In this document: positions 11,526-23,544 of the stretch, piece by piece
How the letters are laid out: each line of letters begins with the position of its first letter
Numbering within the stretch: position 1 is the first letter of the stretch
NCBI GenBank assembly: GCA_026315105.1
Contig: CM048750.1
Span: 72,781,797 to 72,845,796 of the forward strand
Direction of reading: 5' to 3'
Source: Locusta migratoria
Taxonomy: Eukaryota > Arthropoda > Insecta > Orthoptera > Acrididae
DNA length: 64,000 nucleotides
The notes under the pieces: model-generated
What the model was told of the DNA's origin: nothing
The model's input: only the letters and a program-made list of their open reading frames with translations
Databases searched by the model: none
Made by a program: the position numbers and the translations under genes

Positions 11526-12005
11526 ATATTCGTATCATATAATAAAATGCAGTGATTTAGTTAAGATATATGACTGTTGTTCACTGGGAAAATTTGTAGG
11601 TTAATGAATCCTAGGAATACCTGAAGGTACTCATAGTTTACACAATATTGTTATCTGGTGTGGAAACGAACAGGAGGAGGGTAGTGATGGGGGTTTCTTT
11701 GCAGGCAGATTATTAAAGGTGTAATTCTATAGTGACTATCTACCAGGTACAAACCCCATTATCTCGGGGAGGAAATCAGACTTCTACATGAATAAATAAA
11801 ATAATTCACTCCCTTATTGAATGAAAATGTCAAAGGGCACATTTCAAGAATCAGCCCCCCCTCCCCTTTTGATGGTATAGTTATCTCAAAATCAAATGAC
11901 ATTGCAACCACACAGACAGAAACATTAGCAGGTGCTTTAGATATGAAACACGGTATCTCAAGAACAAAATGAACTCTTGTTCTGCTCTAAACTTTAAATC
12001 AAATT

Positions 12006-12335
12006 TCACCGCAAAGACGTCATGATGAGCTGTGACACCACTCATAAAAAAGACACACACTTTCAGCCATGACCTCCTTCAGAAATAGGAACATTCACGC
12101 AATCACACAGGAACACAACAAAGTCACACCACCGTCATCTCCAGCTGCCGAACTTCGAATTGCATTGGAAGTGCGGCAGCCGGTGATGACGGTTGTGTGA
12201 CTATGCAATTGCGTGAATGTTCCTATTTCTGAAGGAGGCCATGGCCGATAGCTGAAAGTGTTGTATGTGTGTGTCTTTTTTATGTGCCTGTCACAGCTCG
12301 TTGTCACGTATTTGCGGTGAGTTGTAAACTGTCTT
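12006..12335. mobile_element. Foldback element, diverged arms
   Basis: Reverse-complementary arms of about 150 bp meet near 12160: AGCTGTGACA...CTTTCAGCCATGACCTCC, ATAGGAACATTCACGCAAT and ACCGTCATC on the left are mirrored on the right by GATGACGGT, ATTGCGTGAATGTTCCTAT and GGAGGCCATGGC...CTGTCACAGCT. A solo arm of the same family lies at 8861-9035. Confidence 0.8.
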
Positions 12336-12960
12336 ATTACTATATTGTTAATTCCAACCTGGATTTTCTATTATTAAATAAAATTTCGATACATCAGCTA
12401 AATTTCGTCCACAGCATCAATCATATGCAAGATTTACACAATGCGAATTTACCTCTGCAAATTTTATAAAATATTGTGCAATGCTTTACTTAATTTGCTG
12501 CAGCAGGGTAACTACAATGAATAACAGAAAGTAATTCTAAGTCCCTTATCAAGTGAAAATGTCTTACTGGCCGGTGTGCAAAAGCAAAATTTTTTTGACT
12601 AATAATTTTCATCAAATCAGATGAGAAGTATTACATAGCAACCACCACACTAGCTCAGAGATTGCGATGAACACCATGAATGAGCTTGTCCAGCACTTAG
12701 GATGAAAATTCATTTTTGTGCAGCAGCTTTGGTGTCCTACATGGGCTGTGCCCTGAAGTACTATTCTGACGGAGTCATTCACAAAAATAAACATTATGAA
12801 AGTGTGCTTAATTCATATTTTTGTTACTTGAACTGATAAGATATGTTTCGATGCACAACTTGCCTTCCACAAGTTTTTTTTTTTTACACATATTCTACCA
12901 AAAAACTAATTCGTGATTTGTAATGTGTTGTATGTTGCCCAACATTTTCTGGCACACTGA

Positions 12961-14425
12961 TTGTTGTTGTCTTCAGTCCGGAGACTGGTTTGATGCAGCC
13001 CTCCACTCTACTCTATCCAGAGCAAGCCTCTTCATCTGCTCATAAGAATGGCAACCTACATCCATCTGAATCTGCTTACTATATGTGTCTCTCGGTCTTC
13101 CTCTGCAATTTTTACCCCACACACTTCCCTCCAACGCTAAATTCACGATTCCTTGATGTCTAAGAATGTGTACTACCAATAGATCCCTTCTTTTAGTCAA
13201 GGTATGCCAGAAATTCCTTTTCTCCCCAAATCTGTTCAGTACCTCCCCATTAGTTACGTGATCCACCCACCTACTCTTCAGCATTCTTCTGTAACACCAC
13301 ACTTCAAAAGCCTCTATCCTCTTCCTGTCTGCACTGCTTATCGTCCATGTTTCACTCCTGTACAAGGCAACACTCCACACAAATGCCTTTAGAAAGGACT
13401 TCCTTATGCTTAAATTAATATTCGATGTCAACAAATTTCCCTTTTTCAAAAACGCTTTTCTTCCCATTGCCATTCTGCATTTTATATCCTCTGTACTGGG
13501 ACCATCATTTGTTATTTTACTGTCCAAGTAACAAAACTCATTTACCACCTTTATTGATTCGTTACCTAATTTAATTCCTTCAGCATCACCTGATTTTCTA
13601 AGACTGCATTCCATTACCTTTGTTTTGCTCTTGTTAATGTACATATTATATGCTCGTTTCACCACACTGCCCATTCCGTTCAACTGCTCCTCCAGGTCCT
13701 TTGGTGTCTGACAGAATCGCAATGTCATCAGCAAAACACAAGGTTTTTATTTCTTCACCCTGAACTTTAATACCTTCTCCACATTTCTCCTTGCTTTCCT
13801 TTATAGCTTGCTCAATGTACAAATTGAATAACATTGGGGAAAGGCTACAACCCTGTCTTACACCCTTTCATGCCCTTCAACTCTAGTAACTGCTGTCTGG
13901 TTTTGGTACAAGTTGTAAATAACATTCTGTCCCCTATATTTTACTCCTGCTGATTTCAGAAGTTGAAAGAGAGTATTCCAATTAACATTGTCAAAAGCTT
14001 TCTTCAAATCTACAAAAGCTAGAAATGAAGGTTTCCCTTTCCTTAATTTATCTTCTAAGATAAGCGGTAAAGTGAGAACAGCCTCCCTTGTTCCTACATC
14101 CAAACTGATCTTTCCCAAGGTCGGCTTCTACCAGCTTTTCCATCCTTCTGTAAATAATTCATGTTAAAATTTTGCAACCATGACTTATTAAACTGATGGT
14201 TCTGTTATTTTCACACATGTCTGCACCTGCTTTCTTTGGAATGGGGATTATTACGAATGAAATAAATTGCAATTTGCGATCAGTTATGGCTTCACTGTAC
14301 TAGGTTTAGATGGAATAGCAATGTACGGCGAATGAAAATTTGTGCCCGGCCGGGATTCGAACCCCGAATAATATAACAAAATATATAATTGGGGATTATT
14401 ACGTTTTTCGTAAAGTCTAACAAGG
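12961..14425 (-). pseudogene. RTE-type LINE remnant (reverse transcriptase)
   Basis: On the minus strand, from 14118 downwards: a reverse transcriptase segment with FLAFVDLKKAFDNVNW (palm motif A region), then LFNLYIEQAIKESKEKCGEG, a preserved CFADDIAILS catalytic box in a second frame, KTKVMECSLRKSG, and the C-terminal part ending AASNQSPD and stop at 12973. The 3' tail is ACAACAACA at 12962. At least two frameshifts separate the parts. The 5' side is interrupted by a SINE (14256-14390) and resumes at 14391-14425. It lies in the same orientation as Ncoa6. Confidence 0.88.
14256..14390 (-). mobile_element. SINE insertion with 13-bp target duplication
   Basis: A 135-bp insertion is flanked by perfect copies of GGGGATTATTACG at 14243-14255 and 14391-14403. 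It contains a Pol III B-box-like GGGGTTCGAATCCCGGCC on the minus strand (about 14350-14367). The RTE sequence continues on both sides, so the insertion is younger than the LINE. Confidence 0.85.
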
Positions 14426-14883
14426 AAAAAAAATACAGTTTTAAATAAAAAACTGTACCTATATTATCATAAAACTGGGAATCTGGCCCCTTTGTTTTGC
14501 CTATTGTCAGTAAAACAGTTGAAAATACAATTTACTGCAAGTTCAGTTTATCAGTTACACGAATTAACCTCAGAAGCCAAGAACATTTCAACTTTTGTCC
14601 AAAATCAGATTTGCTTATTTCAACTCCCCCCCCCCTCCCCAATTTCATTACTATCTTTATCATCAATTCTCTGTAGGCCTATGGCCACAGTCACAAAACA
14701 TGGATTGAAAATTTTTTAGTAACTATACTAGGTTTTCTTTCTGACAGCAATTTTAAAAATGTATTTTAGCAGATTATAATGGAAAACATGGTTTGGAAAA
14801 TGTTTAATTGCCAAGTTATTTTAAAAGGTATCATGGTAATTTCAAAAACCGGTGTATTCAGCATGAAATGAACTTCGATGTTA

Positions 14884-14885
<2 letters not shown>

Positions 14886-14933
<48 letters not shown>
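14886..14933. repeat. Poly(T) tract, 48 bp
   Basis: An uninterrupted T run, poly(A) on the Ncoa6 sense strand. Possibly the tail of a lost retroposon; no body is recognised beside it. Confidence 0.95.
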
Positions 14934-14936
<3 letters not shown>

Positions 14937-15724
14937 CATGCTATGTAGTCTCTCAAACTGTTTCTGTAAATGATTACTTCTTAAGACCACAAAAAATGTT
15001 ATGAAGGAAGAAATATTCACCAGTAATGTATTATTTTGTGTTGAATACTTACATAACTACATGAAGTATTAGTTTCTGTTCTGAAACTGCACGCCTCTTT
15101 TTCCTAGAGCTTTCAGAAACAAGTGAAAGCCTTTTAACATCAATTATCACAGTTCAACATCTAAAGAGATAATGTATGAAAACAAAGGAACATTTTTCAG
15201 AATGTTGTTTATACTTTAAGGAATACCCCACAAAACAAAACAAAATTACTTGCATGAGAGTCAACTACACCGAGGGTAATTGCAAAAGTGAATTTCCGTA
15301 AAAAGGCAACCATTCTACAAACTCATGCAATGTCAAGTAAGCAAGGGCTTGAAAACATTACATTTCATACAGGTTAAATGATGTTTTAATATATGATCAA
15401 ATATTTATTCTTTTAAATAAAAATGGGCAGTGATAACAATAGGTAAGCGTTCCAATTTGTAAACATAACTAAACTAATACATTTGTTGAACATCCTTATA
15501 GTATTCACACAATAGTGTTTTTCTGTCGGCGAGGCCACTCTCCTGGCTGATGAAATTTCCCCTGATTTTTCCAGGACTTATTCAGAGTTTTACTACAATT
15601 TTCCTATTGAGACCAATGATCGGACCAGATCGGGAGAGAGTTATGAACATCCAACAGACTGAGGGCATCGGCAGAATTGTGACAGACGTCGGACCAGACC
15701 CCTCACCATACAATTGTCAATGAC

Positions 15725-16647
15725 CTTCCGAGCGAGGGAGTCGGCGTTCCACAGGGAAGCGTTATAGGTCCCCTACTCTTCCTCGTGTTTATAAACAATT
15801 TAGGAGACAATTTGAATAGCTCCCTTAGACTGTTCGCGGATGATGCTGTCGTTTATCGGTTAGTGAAGTCAACAGAGGATCAAAAGCAACTGCAAAGCGA
15901 TTTAGACAAAATTTCTACTTGGTGCGAAAATTGGCAATTGACACTAAATAAAGAAAAGTGTGAAGTAATACACATGACCACTAAAAGAAATCCACTGAAC
16001 TTCAATTACGCGATAAATCAGTCAAACATTAAGCTCATAAATTCTACTAAATACCTAGGAGTTACAATTACGAACAACTTAGACTTGAGAGAACAGTCAG
16101 AAAATATTGTGGGGAAGGCGAATCAAAGGTTACGTCTCATTGGCAGAACGCTTCGAAGATGCACCAGCTCCACCAAAGAGACTGCCTACATCACACTTGT
16201 GCGTCCTCTCCTGGAGTACTGTTGCCCCTTGTGGGACCCTCACCGGGTGGGACTGACGGAAGATATTGAGAAGGTCCAGAGAAGGGCAGCTCGTTTTGTT
16301 TTATCACGTTATGGGGGGAAAGCGTCACGGAAATGTTGCACGAATTGGGGTGGAAATCATTAAAAGAAAGACGTTATTCATTGCGGCGTGATCTGTTTGC
16401 GAAGTTTCAATCACCGACTTTTACTTACGAATGTGAAAATATTTTGCTAGCACCCACCTACTTAGGGACACATGACCATCCCAATAAAATAAGAGAAATC
16501 AGATCGAAAACGGAACGACTTAGGTGTTCTTTCTTCCCGCGCGCTATTAGAGAATGGAACGGTAGAGAAAAGTTATGAAAGTGGTTAATGAACCCTCTGC
16601 CAGGCACTTAAATGTGATTTGCAGAGTATCTATGTAGATGTAGATCG
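15725..16647 (+). pseudogene. CR1/Jockey-type LINE 3' end (reverse transcriptase)
   Basis: The plus strand encodes GVPQGSVIGPLLFLVFINNL, LRLFADDAVVYRLV (FADD box intact, near 15830), KISTWCENWQLTLNKEKCEV, TKYLGVTI and KETAYITLVRPLLEYCCPLW. A frameshift near 16340 leads to LRRDLFAKFQSP and SFFPRAIREWN before a stop at 16578. The end repeats GTAGAT (16636-16647), the 3' tail unit also seen in the minus-strand copy at 61321. 5'-truncated, with the endonuclease absent. Confidence 0.88.
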
Positions 16648-17127
16648 CCGCTAAAAGTACACAATAAATGAGACAACCAGAGGCGACAAACAATGACGAC
16701 AACAAAATGGAATGGACTGACCAAATCGTGAACCAATCGAGACCATGAGGTAGCTGAGTAAGATGCCACACAACAACGTAGTACACGAAAGTATACAGAG
16801 TGCAATCAAGACATGACTGAAAACCGGGTTGCGGCTCCAGGCACTATATAGCACGACTGTCTGCACAGATGACCTGCGCAGTGGGTGCGTCACTGTGCGC
16901 AGTGGCGATGGCAGCGGACTCTTTTTTTTTTTTTGGGGGGGGGGGGGGTGGAGAAAAATTGTGACCCATTTGGTAATCACAATAAACCAATTAAAATATT
17001 TTGAGTAAAATACTAGTGGGGCACCTTCCCAATTACAAAAATGTGGATATCAACTTAATTTTTAGACAAGCTCTATGTCAAACTTCTCATCAAGAATATT
17101 TGTAGAGAAACCAGTTGAAGCAGTAAA

Positions 17128-17698
17128 TACCGTATTTACTCGGTATAGTACCTGTTATTCTTCCAATTATTTTACTTCTGAAAATGGGGTGAGTACTGTA
17201 AGCGTAAAATTCATATATTCAATAGTGAATTCATTTGGTTCAGGATGGTCTAACATTTACTAATCATTTTATCACACTATATACAAAATACCTACCCTAT
17301 TAAAACTTTATAATGTTATTCGTTGCAAACACTTAATTTAAATGAGGCTGTGAAGCTTGTTCTTCTATCACTGATATTCATTTTGGTATGTTTTTCACAG
17401 TATAAATCTGAATTCGACACTAAATGGAGAAAAATGAAAGTGGCAATACTGAACAGAGAATGGGGGTTGGGATAGTCAGCTATTGTTACAGCTATGTTTA
17501 CTATTGTTTCGGAAGTCACAGCAGTCAGTATTGTCAAAGCTCACATAAACTAGTGCTGCCAAACTTCACATAACTAACAAATTCGTGAATTTTTGGGATT
17601 TTTAAAATTTTGTATTTTGACGTCAGAAAATTGAAGACGAAAAGGGGGGGGGGGGGTTACTATAGGTGGAGGGACACTATAGCTGAGTAAATATGATA
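17128..17698 (-). mobile_element. Pogo-like (Tc1/mariner superfamily) element remnant with TA ends
   Basis: The left end TACCGTATTTACTCGGTATAG (17128) and the reverse complement of the right end (TATCATATTTACTCAGCTATAG, ending 17698) form imperfect terminal inverted repeats with TA at each outer edge. On the minus strand, near 17345, the frame MNISDRRTSFTASFKLSV resembles the start of the helix-turn-helix of pogo-type transposases. A poly(G) run lies at 17644-17657. Too short to be autonomous. Confidence 0.6.
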
Positions 17699-17966
17699 TT
17701 TCTTCCTCAGTCTTTGGATAATTTGAGGATTCGGGATTATTTCATTTATGTAAAATAACCAAGCTTCACACAGAATGACGACTATCAGCTTTGAAAAGAA
17801 AAACTTCTAAACTTACAAGTGCGGTCCAGCAAAAATTAGAAGTATCTTTCCACAATGATTTAGAAGCTTATAGTCAATATAGTACAGAAAATGTATAAAT
17901 GGAGTATGATATTACCAAAATGAAAAATAAATTCAAAGTTTCTACTAAAGATGATAAAAATTAGGC

Positions 17967-18405
17967 ATAATTGAAGACCGCGATACAACCCGTCGGCTTT
18001 GTTCAATTGCATCATATCCAAGTCTCCCAGGATACGCTATTTAGATATACCAACTAGCAATACAAACACTATCAACAAATATAAAATTAAGGGATAATAT
18101 TGTAATACTTATGTGTTGTAGAAAATAAATAATCTGCGATTATTCTCGTAAATTACAGATACAACAGAACATACAGCCTCACCCCAAAAATTTGCGCCTT
18201 CGGCGCTCACTTAGCTGAATAGAAAAGTACCTCTCTGTTAACCTATACATGGCCATCAGAAATAAGCAACAGATAACATTTTAAACACAATTTCATAATC
18301 TATAATTATGTTCTGCTTGTAAACAAACTATCGTCCATAACTCAGATATGACATCATTGATCAAAGCTGACAGGTTGTATCGCAGACTTCAACTGACCTT
18401 AAAAA
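17967..18405. repeat. MITE-like element with about 55-bp terminal inverted repeats
   Basis: TTGAAGACCGCGATACAACC at the left end is mirrored at the right (GGTTGTATCGCAGACTTCAA), and the match continues through GTC-GCTTTG-TCAAT-TCATATC. The interior, about 320 bp, is AT-rich and non-coding. Confidence 0.8.
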
Positions 18406-19559
18406 AGATAATTAGCCTTTTGCCAGGATCATGAAGTTGAAGTTTTAATTGAATTTTGAAATGTAAATACATAGAGAAGCATTAGTACAACAAATATACC
18501 AGTAACTTAAAATAAGAATTAAAACTCTTACCTACTCTTAACCACTGACCACTGTTCTTTAAAAGAAGAAATATTTGATCATATATTATGTGTAATGACT
18601 TAAACATTATTCAACGAATGTCAATTGTATTAATTTCAAGCTCTAGTACACTAACGTTTTGGAACTATGGAGTTAAAGGTCACGTACTTTTACATGGCTC
18701 CTCTGTGATCAGCATTTGTCGGCTCTCTGCCAACCTTACCTTCCTAACAACATTAGCACCGTAGCTATTGTCACCATATTATTAATTCGTGCATGATATT
18801 TATTGTTGTTTTCCACTTTGTTATTTGCTAAAATAATTCCACATACTCTGAAGACCCCATTTAGAAAAAGGAAGGCTGTCATTGAAAGTGATGTAAGGAC
18901 TGTAATTCTGATTGCTATTCAGTGCTGGGATAATAGAAACAGGTAGCGTTGCTACACCCGCTTAATAAACCACTTAAAATATTGATATTTTGTAGATACG
19001 AGTTACAGTTTTCATTACTTAAAGATTAAAATGATTCTTAATTTTGATTTCCTTCTGCAACGCTTTAACCCATTACATACAGTTTCTTATAAAACCTGTA
19101 AGCTAGGCCATTAGCTGGCTGCACTGGAAGAAAGAGGCAGGGTTTGTTCTAACAGCCATAGCGCTGAACTGAAGCTTCTGCTTCCAAAATTCTCTGCTCA
19201 GAGGCCATGTACAAGTGAGTGATCTGAATCTACAATGGTTGTTTGTTATTGTTGCCCCCCCCCCTCTCCACATACCACAAGAAATCCACTACTGAATTCC
19301 TCTCAATGTATTTGAATCACAGTCATAATTTTTTTGTGTGATTTTTTATAAGTGTAGAGAAGATTCTGTAAAATTTTAACTTGTTTGAACGGATTTGGCA
19401 CCAATTACATTGGCCTGATATGCAATTGTTACTAAAGGACCACACCTTCCTCCACCATATCTCTATGGTAATTTCTTAGATGTTTCACGTAGCACAGATG
19501 TGGCAGCCAAACATCATATATCGAAGCAGTTCAAAGTGATTCATAGTGATACGATAGCT

Positions 19560-19850
19560 ATCAAACAAGTGACTGTTAAGATTTTTATGATTATGTTCGG
19601 AATTTAAGGGATGTGCTGATGCAGGAACACAGAGTACAGCTTACATTGTAGCGAATGAACAAGCGACTGTCATGATTTTAGAGGTTGTGTAGTTACATAG
19701 GAACTTAAGAGTGCAGCTTAAATTGTTGCGAGTGAACAGGGAAATATCATGATTTTAACATATATTTCATCATTTTAAAGATGCGGTTAGGCAGGACCCT
19801 AACAGTACTGCTGAAATTGTTCCGAGTTAACAAGCAATGCTGGCACTGCA
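19560..19850. repeat. Degenerate tandem repeat, three units of about 80-95 bp
   Basis: Each unit contains CAAG(T/C)GACTGT or a variant, ATGATTTT, then AGGAAC or AGGACC, AGTGCAGCTTAAATTGTTGCGAGTGAA or a close variant. Units begin near 19564, 19660 and 19736. No known family is recognised. Confidence 0.6.
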
Positions 19851-20400
19851 ATAATTATGTTACTAGGTTACGACATTGGCTTATTCGATCTATATCGTTT
19901 GATATGTATCACTTCAATATCGTTTGGATGTTGCATCTATGAGATTACTAGCTTTTTCCAACAATTTAATGAGACTTCCAGATATACTATATAAGAAAGC
20001 TTTATGATACCAATTACTTCTCCCCTCTATGTTAAAGAGGCTGGACAAAACATTTCATAAGCTAATAGAAAAACAATGAAATCAATCTTAAACGGTTGCT
20101 ATTACTCAAATTGCAGTAGAGTTAATTTGCCAATCATTTCTCCAACAACTAAATAAATGTTTGTGCAGTGAAGTTTACAAAGGGATTTGCATTATAGGTA
20201 GATACATAAGAGTTGGACACAGTTCAATTTGTCTCTAACAGCATGAGGCTGTTGATTATAATTTGCACATTCAAGCGGAGGACATTAACACAAAACTAGT
20301 CAAATGGTTTCCAAAAACAGGCAAATGATTTAATTTCCTTCCATTCACAGCAATGTTTTTATGACAAATTGGTTTTTTTTTTCTCCACACAAATGTAGGC

Positions 20401-20542
<142 letters not shown>

Positions 20543-20998
20543 AGTGTAGCATCATACCTGGAAGAATGATTTAATTACCGTATGTTTCAGATATGAAGCC
20601 ATTTGAATGTCAGTATTAATTGTTTTGAAAATTCTGTTATGACAGTTAAAGGGGACAAAGGTCAAGTTTATAATCTTTCAGATGGCACAGTACATATTGT
20701 TCCTAAATCATGTTAATAATTCATTGTATAAGATCTTTGGTCATCAGTGTTAACTTGTTATAAAGTGAAATATAACCATCATTGAAATTATCTGGCGTTT
20801 AATTTATGTCAAAAATAATTATAATCCCAAATAATTGATATTCAAGATGGTCAATAGTTTAATAATTGTAAGGTCAAGACGTTTCTTGTTTTACTGTTTT
20901 CTTTTTCTGTGTAACATATAGAAAACAATATTTACTTTTGTGGACTGGGTAGGTACTGTGACAATTACAAAAGTACATATACATTCATGCACAGGACA

Positions 20999-21250
20999 CC
21001 ACGGGAGGGAGCGAGGGAGGGCTGAGAGATGCAAGGGGGGAAAGAGGGTGAGATTCAGAGAGGGGCGAGAGATGGAGGAGGAGGATGAGAGGGGTGAGAG
21101 ATGGAGGGGGGAAGGAGGGGGAGGAGGGGGAGGAGGATGAGAGGGGGTGAGAGGTAGAGGGGGGGAAGGAGGAGGAGGAGGAGGAGGAGGAGGAGGAGGA
21201 GGAGAAGGAGGACGAGGAGGGGAGGGGCAAAAGAAGAGGGAAGAGGATGG
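20999..21250. repeat. Purine-rich GGA/GAG tract
   Basis: About 250 bp of almost pure G and A on the plus strand, with a (GGA)n core at 21160-21210. It ends about 120 bp from the donor side of the exon ending at 21368, so in the Ncoa6 pre-mRNA it is a long C/U-rich tract shortly after the 5' splice site. Confidence 0.9.
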
Positions 21251-21367
21251 GGGAGAGGGTGCTAGCACATGTGCTGGACAGAATCTTAAACTTTCAATAC
21301 AACAATATTTGATAAAACACTGTAGTTTCATGAAATTAATAATTTTATATCAACAATGAAAACTTAC

Positions 21368-22781
21368 CTGTGAATCCGAGTTCCCTGTCATCTGCATTGT
21401 GCCTGAGGCTTTGTGGAACACCATTTTCTACCTCTGGCACTGGGATTCGAGATGTCCGGCGTGATTCTTCAACTAGCGTATGCCACTTTCCACTCGGAAG
21501 TGAATCCACATCACGATCGCGATCCTTGTCCCTTTCTTTATCTCTATCCCTTTCCAATGTGTGGTGCGATTTTTTGCGCGATTCCTTGCGTTTCAACTTG
21601 TGCGGTGAAGGTTCGGGCCGACCCGGTCCGGTTTCGGCAGGATCAGGGGAAAATGCTGGAGATTTCCGAACCACACCGACATCAACACTCGGAGAACCGT
21701 CCTGTTCTTTCAATCGTGCTTTCAACGGCACGTCTTCGACATCGTGTTCATTACGTCTTTCTTTGCACTTCACTTTCACTTTGCCTGAGAGATCACTGCC
21801 ACTTACACTTGCAGCTGTCCTGTCATTTAAAAAGTTACCAGTAGTATCCCTTTTCGATATATCACATTTTGAGTAAGTTTTTGTTGAAAGTTTGTTACTG
21901 AGTGCGGGTGATGTGGAAGGGGAATATGTACATGAGATAGAATTCGAATTTGGGGGCTTCTTGATGCGTACAAACGGACCCGGCGAAGGCGGTGCGTGAC
22001 CGTCTAAAATTTCGGCACTTTCTTGAGCCTTCTTGATACGCATCACTGAACCGGGTGCATTTGAGCCATCTGGTACTGTGGCAGATACAGTGCCCGGCTT
22101 CTTTAGTCGTACCAGAGGAGATGCGGATGGAACTGACGTGCTTTCCAAACTACTCAGGCTACTGGTGCTCGGCTTCTTTATCCTCATAATAGAAGACGGC
22201 GACACGTGGTTGGTATTTTCACTCGGAACTGACAACCCCGGCTTCTTAATTTTCACTACTGGTGGGCTACTCACTTGATTCATACCATCTGGGACACCGA
22301 CAACTTTCTTGAATTTCAATGCTGATCCCGTGCCGTCTGTCGACAGAGCATCACGCACTTTTGAGGAGGAACACTTTAACTTGCCAGAGGAGGATGAAGA
22401 CGAACGTTTCCCAGAAGCAACACTGGAGGCAGTCTGAGATGAGCCGTGTGTTCCACTTATGACATCCTTGTTGGTACTGCCCTGCCATTTTCTATCCTTG
22501 CGGGAACCGACGACGACGGCAGCATTGCGTCCTCTCAGTGATATGTGCAGAGGTGGTACACGAGGCTCTTCACTGGCTTGCCCACTAGCTGCTTGCCCTC
22601 CTTGTGCTCCAAAAAGCCGCCCCTGCTGAGTATGTGCAGCCCTCACCTCTGCTGCTTTTCGGGCAGGGGGTACATTGACAAATGAAACGTCTACCTTGTA
22701 CGCCGGTTCACTCTTCTCGAGCTTTAGGCGTAACCTGATAGACTCCCCTGGTGCAGGGCTTTGAGCAGAATCCCGTGATAC
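21368..22781 (-). CDS. Ncoa6: Ncoa6 exon (3rd visible) with six-fold KKP repeat
   Basis: This 1,414-bp exon runs from acceptor TTGTTGCAG (AG at 22783-22782) to a canonical GTAAGT donor (21367-21362). It enters in phase 0, matching the previous exon, and leaves in phase 1, matching the exon starting at 6648. The 471 residues begin VSRDSAQSPAPGES, followed by LRLKLEKSEPAYKVDVSF and a PPLHISLRGRNAAVVV segment. Residues from 22322 to 21954 form six units with the core hydrophobic-[KR]-[FIL]-KK-[PVA] (LKFKKV, VKIKKP, MRIKKP, VRLKKP, MRIKKA, VRIKKP), spaced about 22-25 residues apart. A charged segment (KLKRKESRKKSHHTLERDRD with further KE/RD dipeptides) follows. No enzyme domain is visible. Assignment to Ncoa6 rests on splice phase and collinearity. 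Confidence 0.88.
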
Positions 22782-22904
22782 CTGCAACAATGAGAATACT
22801 GAGTAAATACTGACACTGACAAAGAAGACATCAATAACCAGAAATATTTGATTATAAAGAAGTGAAATGTACGAACGTAATTTAGAACAATTTATTGATA
22901 ATAT

Positions 22905-23544
22905 GAAAATTATAGAGGGAAACTTTCCCGGTGGGATAAACAAAAATAAAAATAGAAAACAGATGACTTACCAAAAGGACCGGCTCGTCGATAGAAACAA
23001 ATAAAATAAATAAAATCACACACAAACACACATACAAGCTTTCGCCACCACTGGCAGCTTCTTCAGGAAAAAGAGGAAAAAAGGGGAGGAAAAGGGAAGG
23101 ATATGGGTTTTAAGGAAGTGGAAAAGGAGTCATTCCAATCCCAGGAGTGGAAGGACTTACCTTAGGGGAAAAAAAGGAAGGTAAACAAAAACACACACAC
23201 CCACACATTTACACAGACGCAAGTACACTTAGGCAGACCAAGTGTGGTCTGCCTAAGTGTACTTGCGTCTGTGTAAATGTGTGGGTGTGTGTGTTTTTGT
23301 TTACCTTCCTTTTTTTCCCCTAAGGTAAGTCCTTCCATTCCTGGGATTGGAATGACTCCTTTTCCACTTCCTTAAAACCCATATCCTTCCCTTTTCCTCC
23401 CCTTTTTTCCTCTTTTTCCTGAAGAAGCTGCCAGTGGTGGCGAAAGCTTGTATGTGTGTTTGTGTGTGATTTTATTTATTTTATTTGTTTCTATCGACGA
23501 GCCGGTCCTTTTGGTAAGTCATCTGTTTTCTATTTTTATTTTTG
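22905..23544. mobile_element. Near-perfect 640-bp hairpin element with 14-bp target duplication
   Basis: Arms of almost 300 bp (about 22937-23234 and 23240-23548) are reverse complements with very few differences, meeting at GCAGACCAAGTGTGGTCTGC near 23240. The perfect direct repeat TTTATTGATAATAT flanks it at 22891-22904 and 23545-23558. Each arm carries the CTGAAGA-hairpin-GAAA motif (right arm 23419-23445). The left end also contains TATAGAGGGAAACTTTCCCGG, seen again in related form near 63000. Non-coding. Confidence 0.92.

Noticed and set aside
20891..21331. Pro/Ser-rich 146-codon frame
   Set aside because: Translation of the GGA-type purine tract, with no splice link to the neighbouring exon other than being in its intron.
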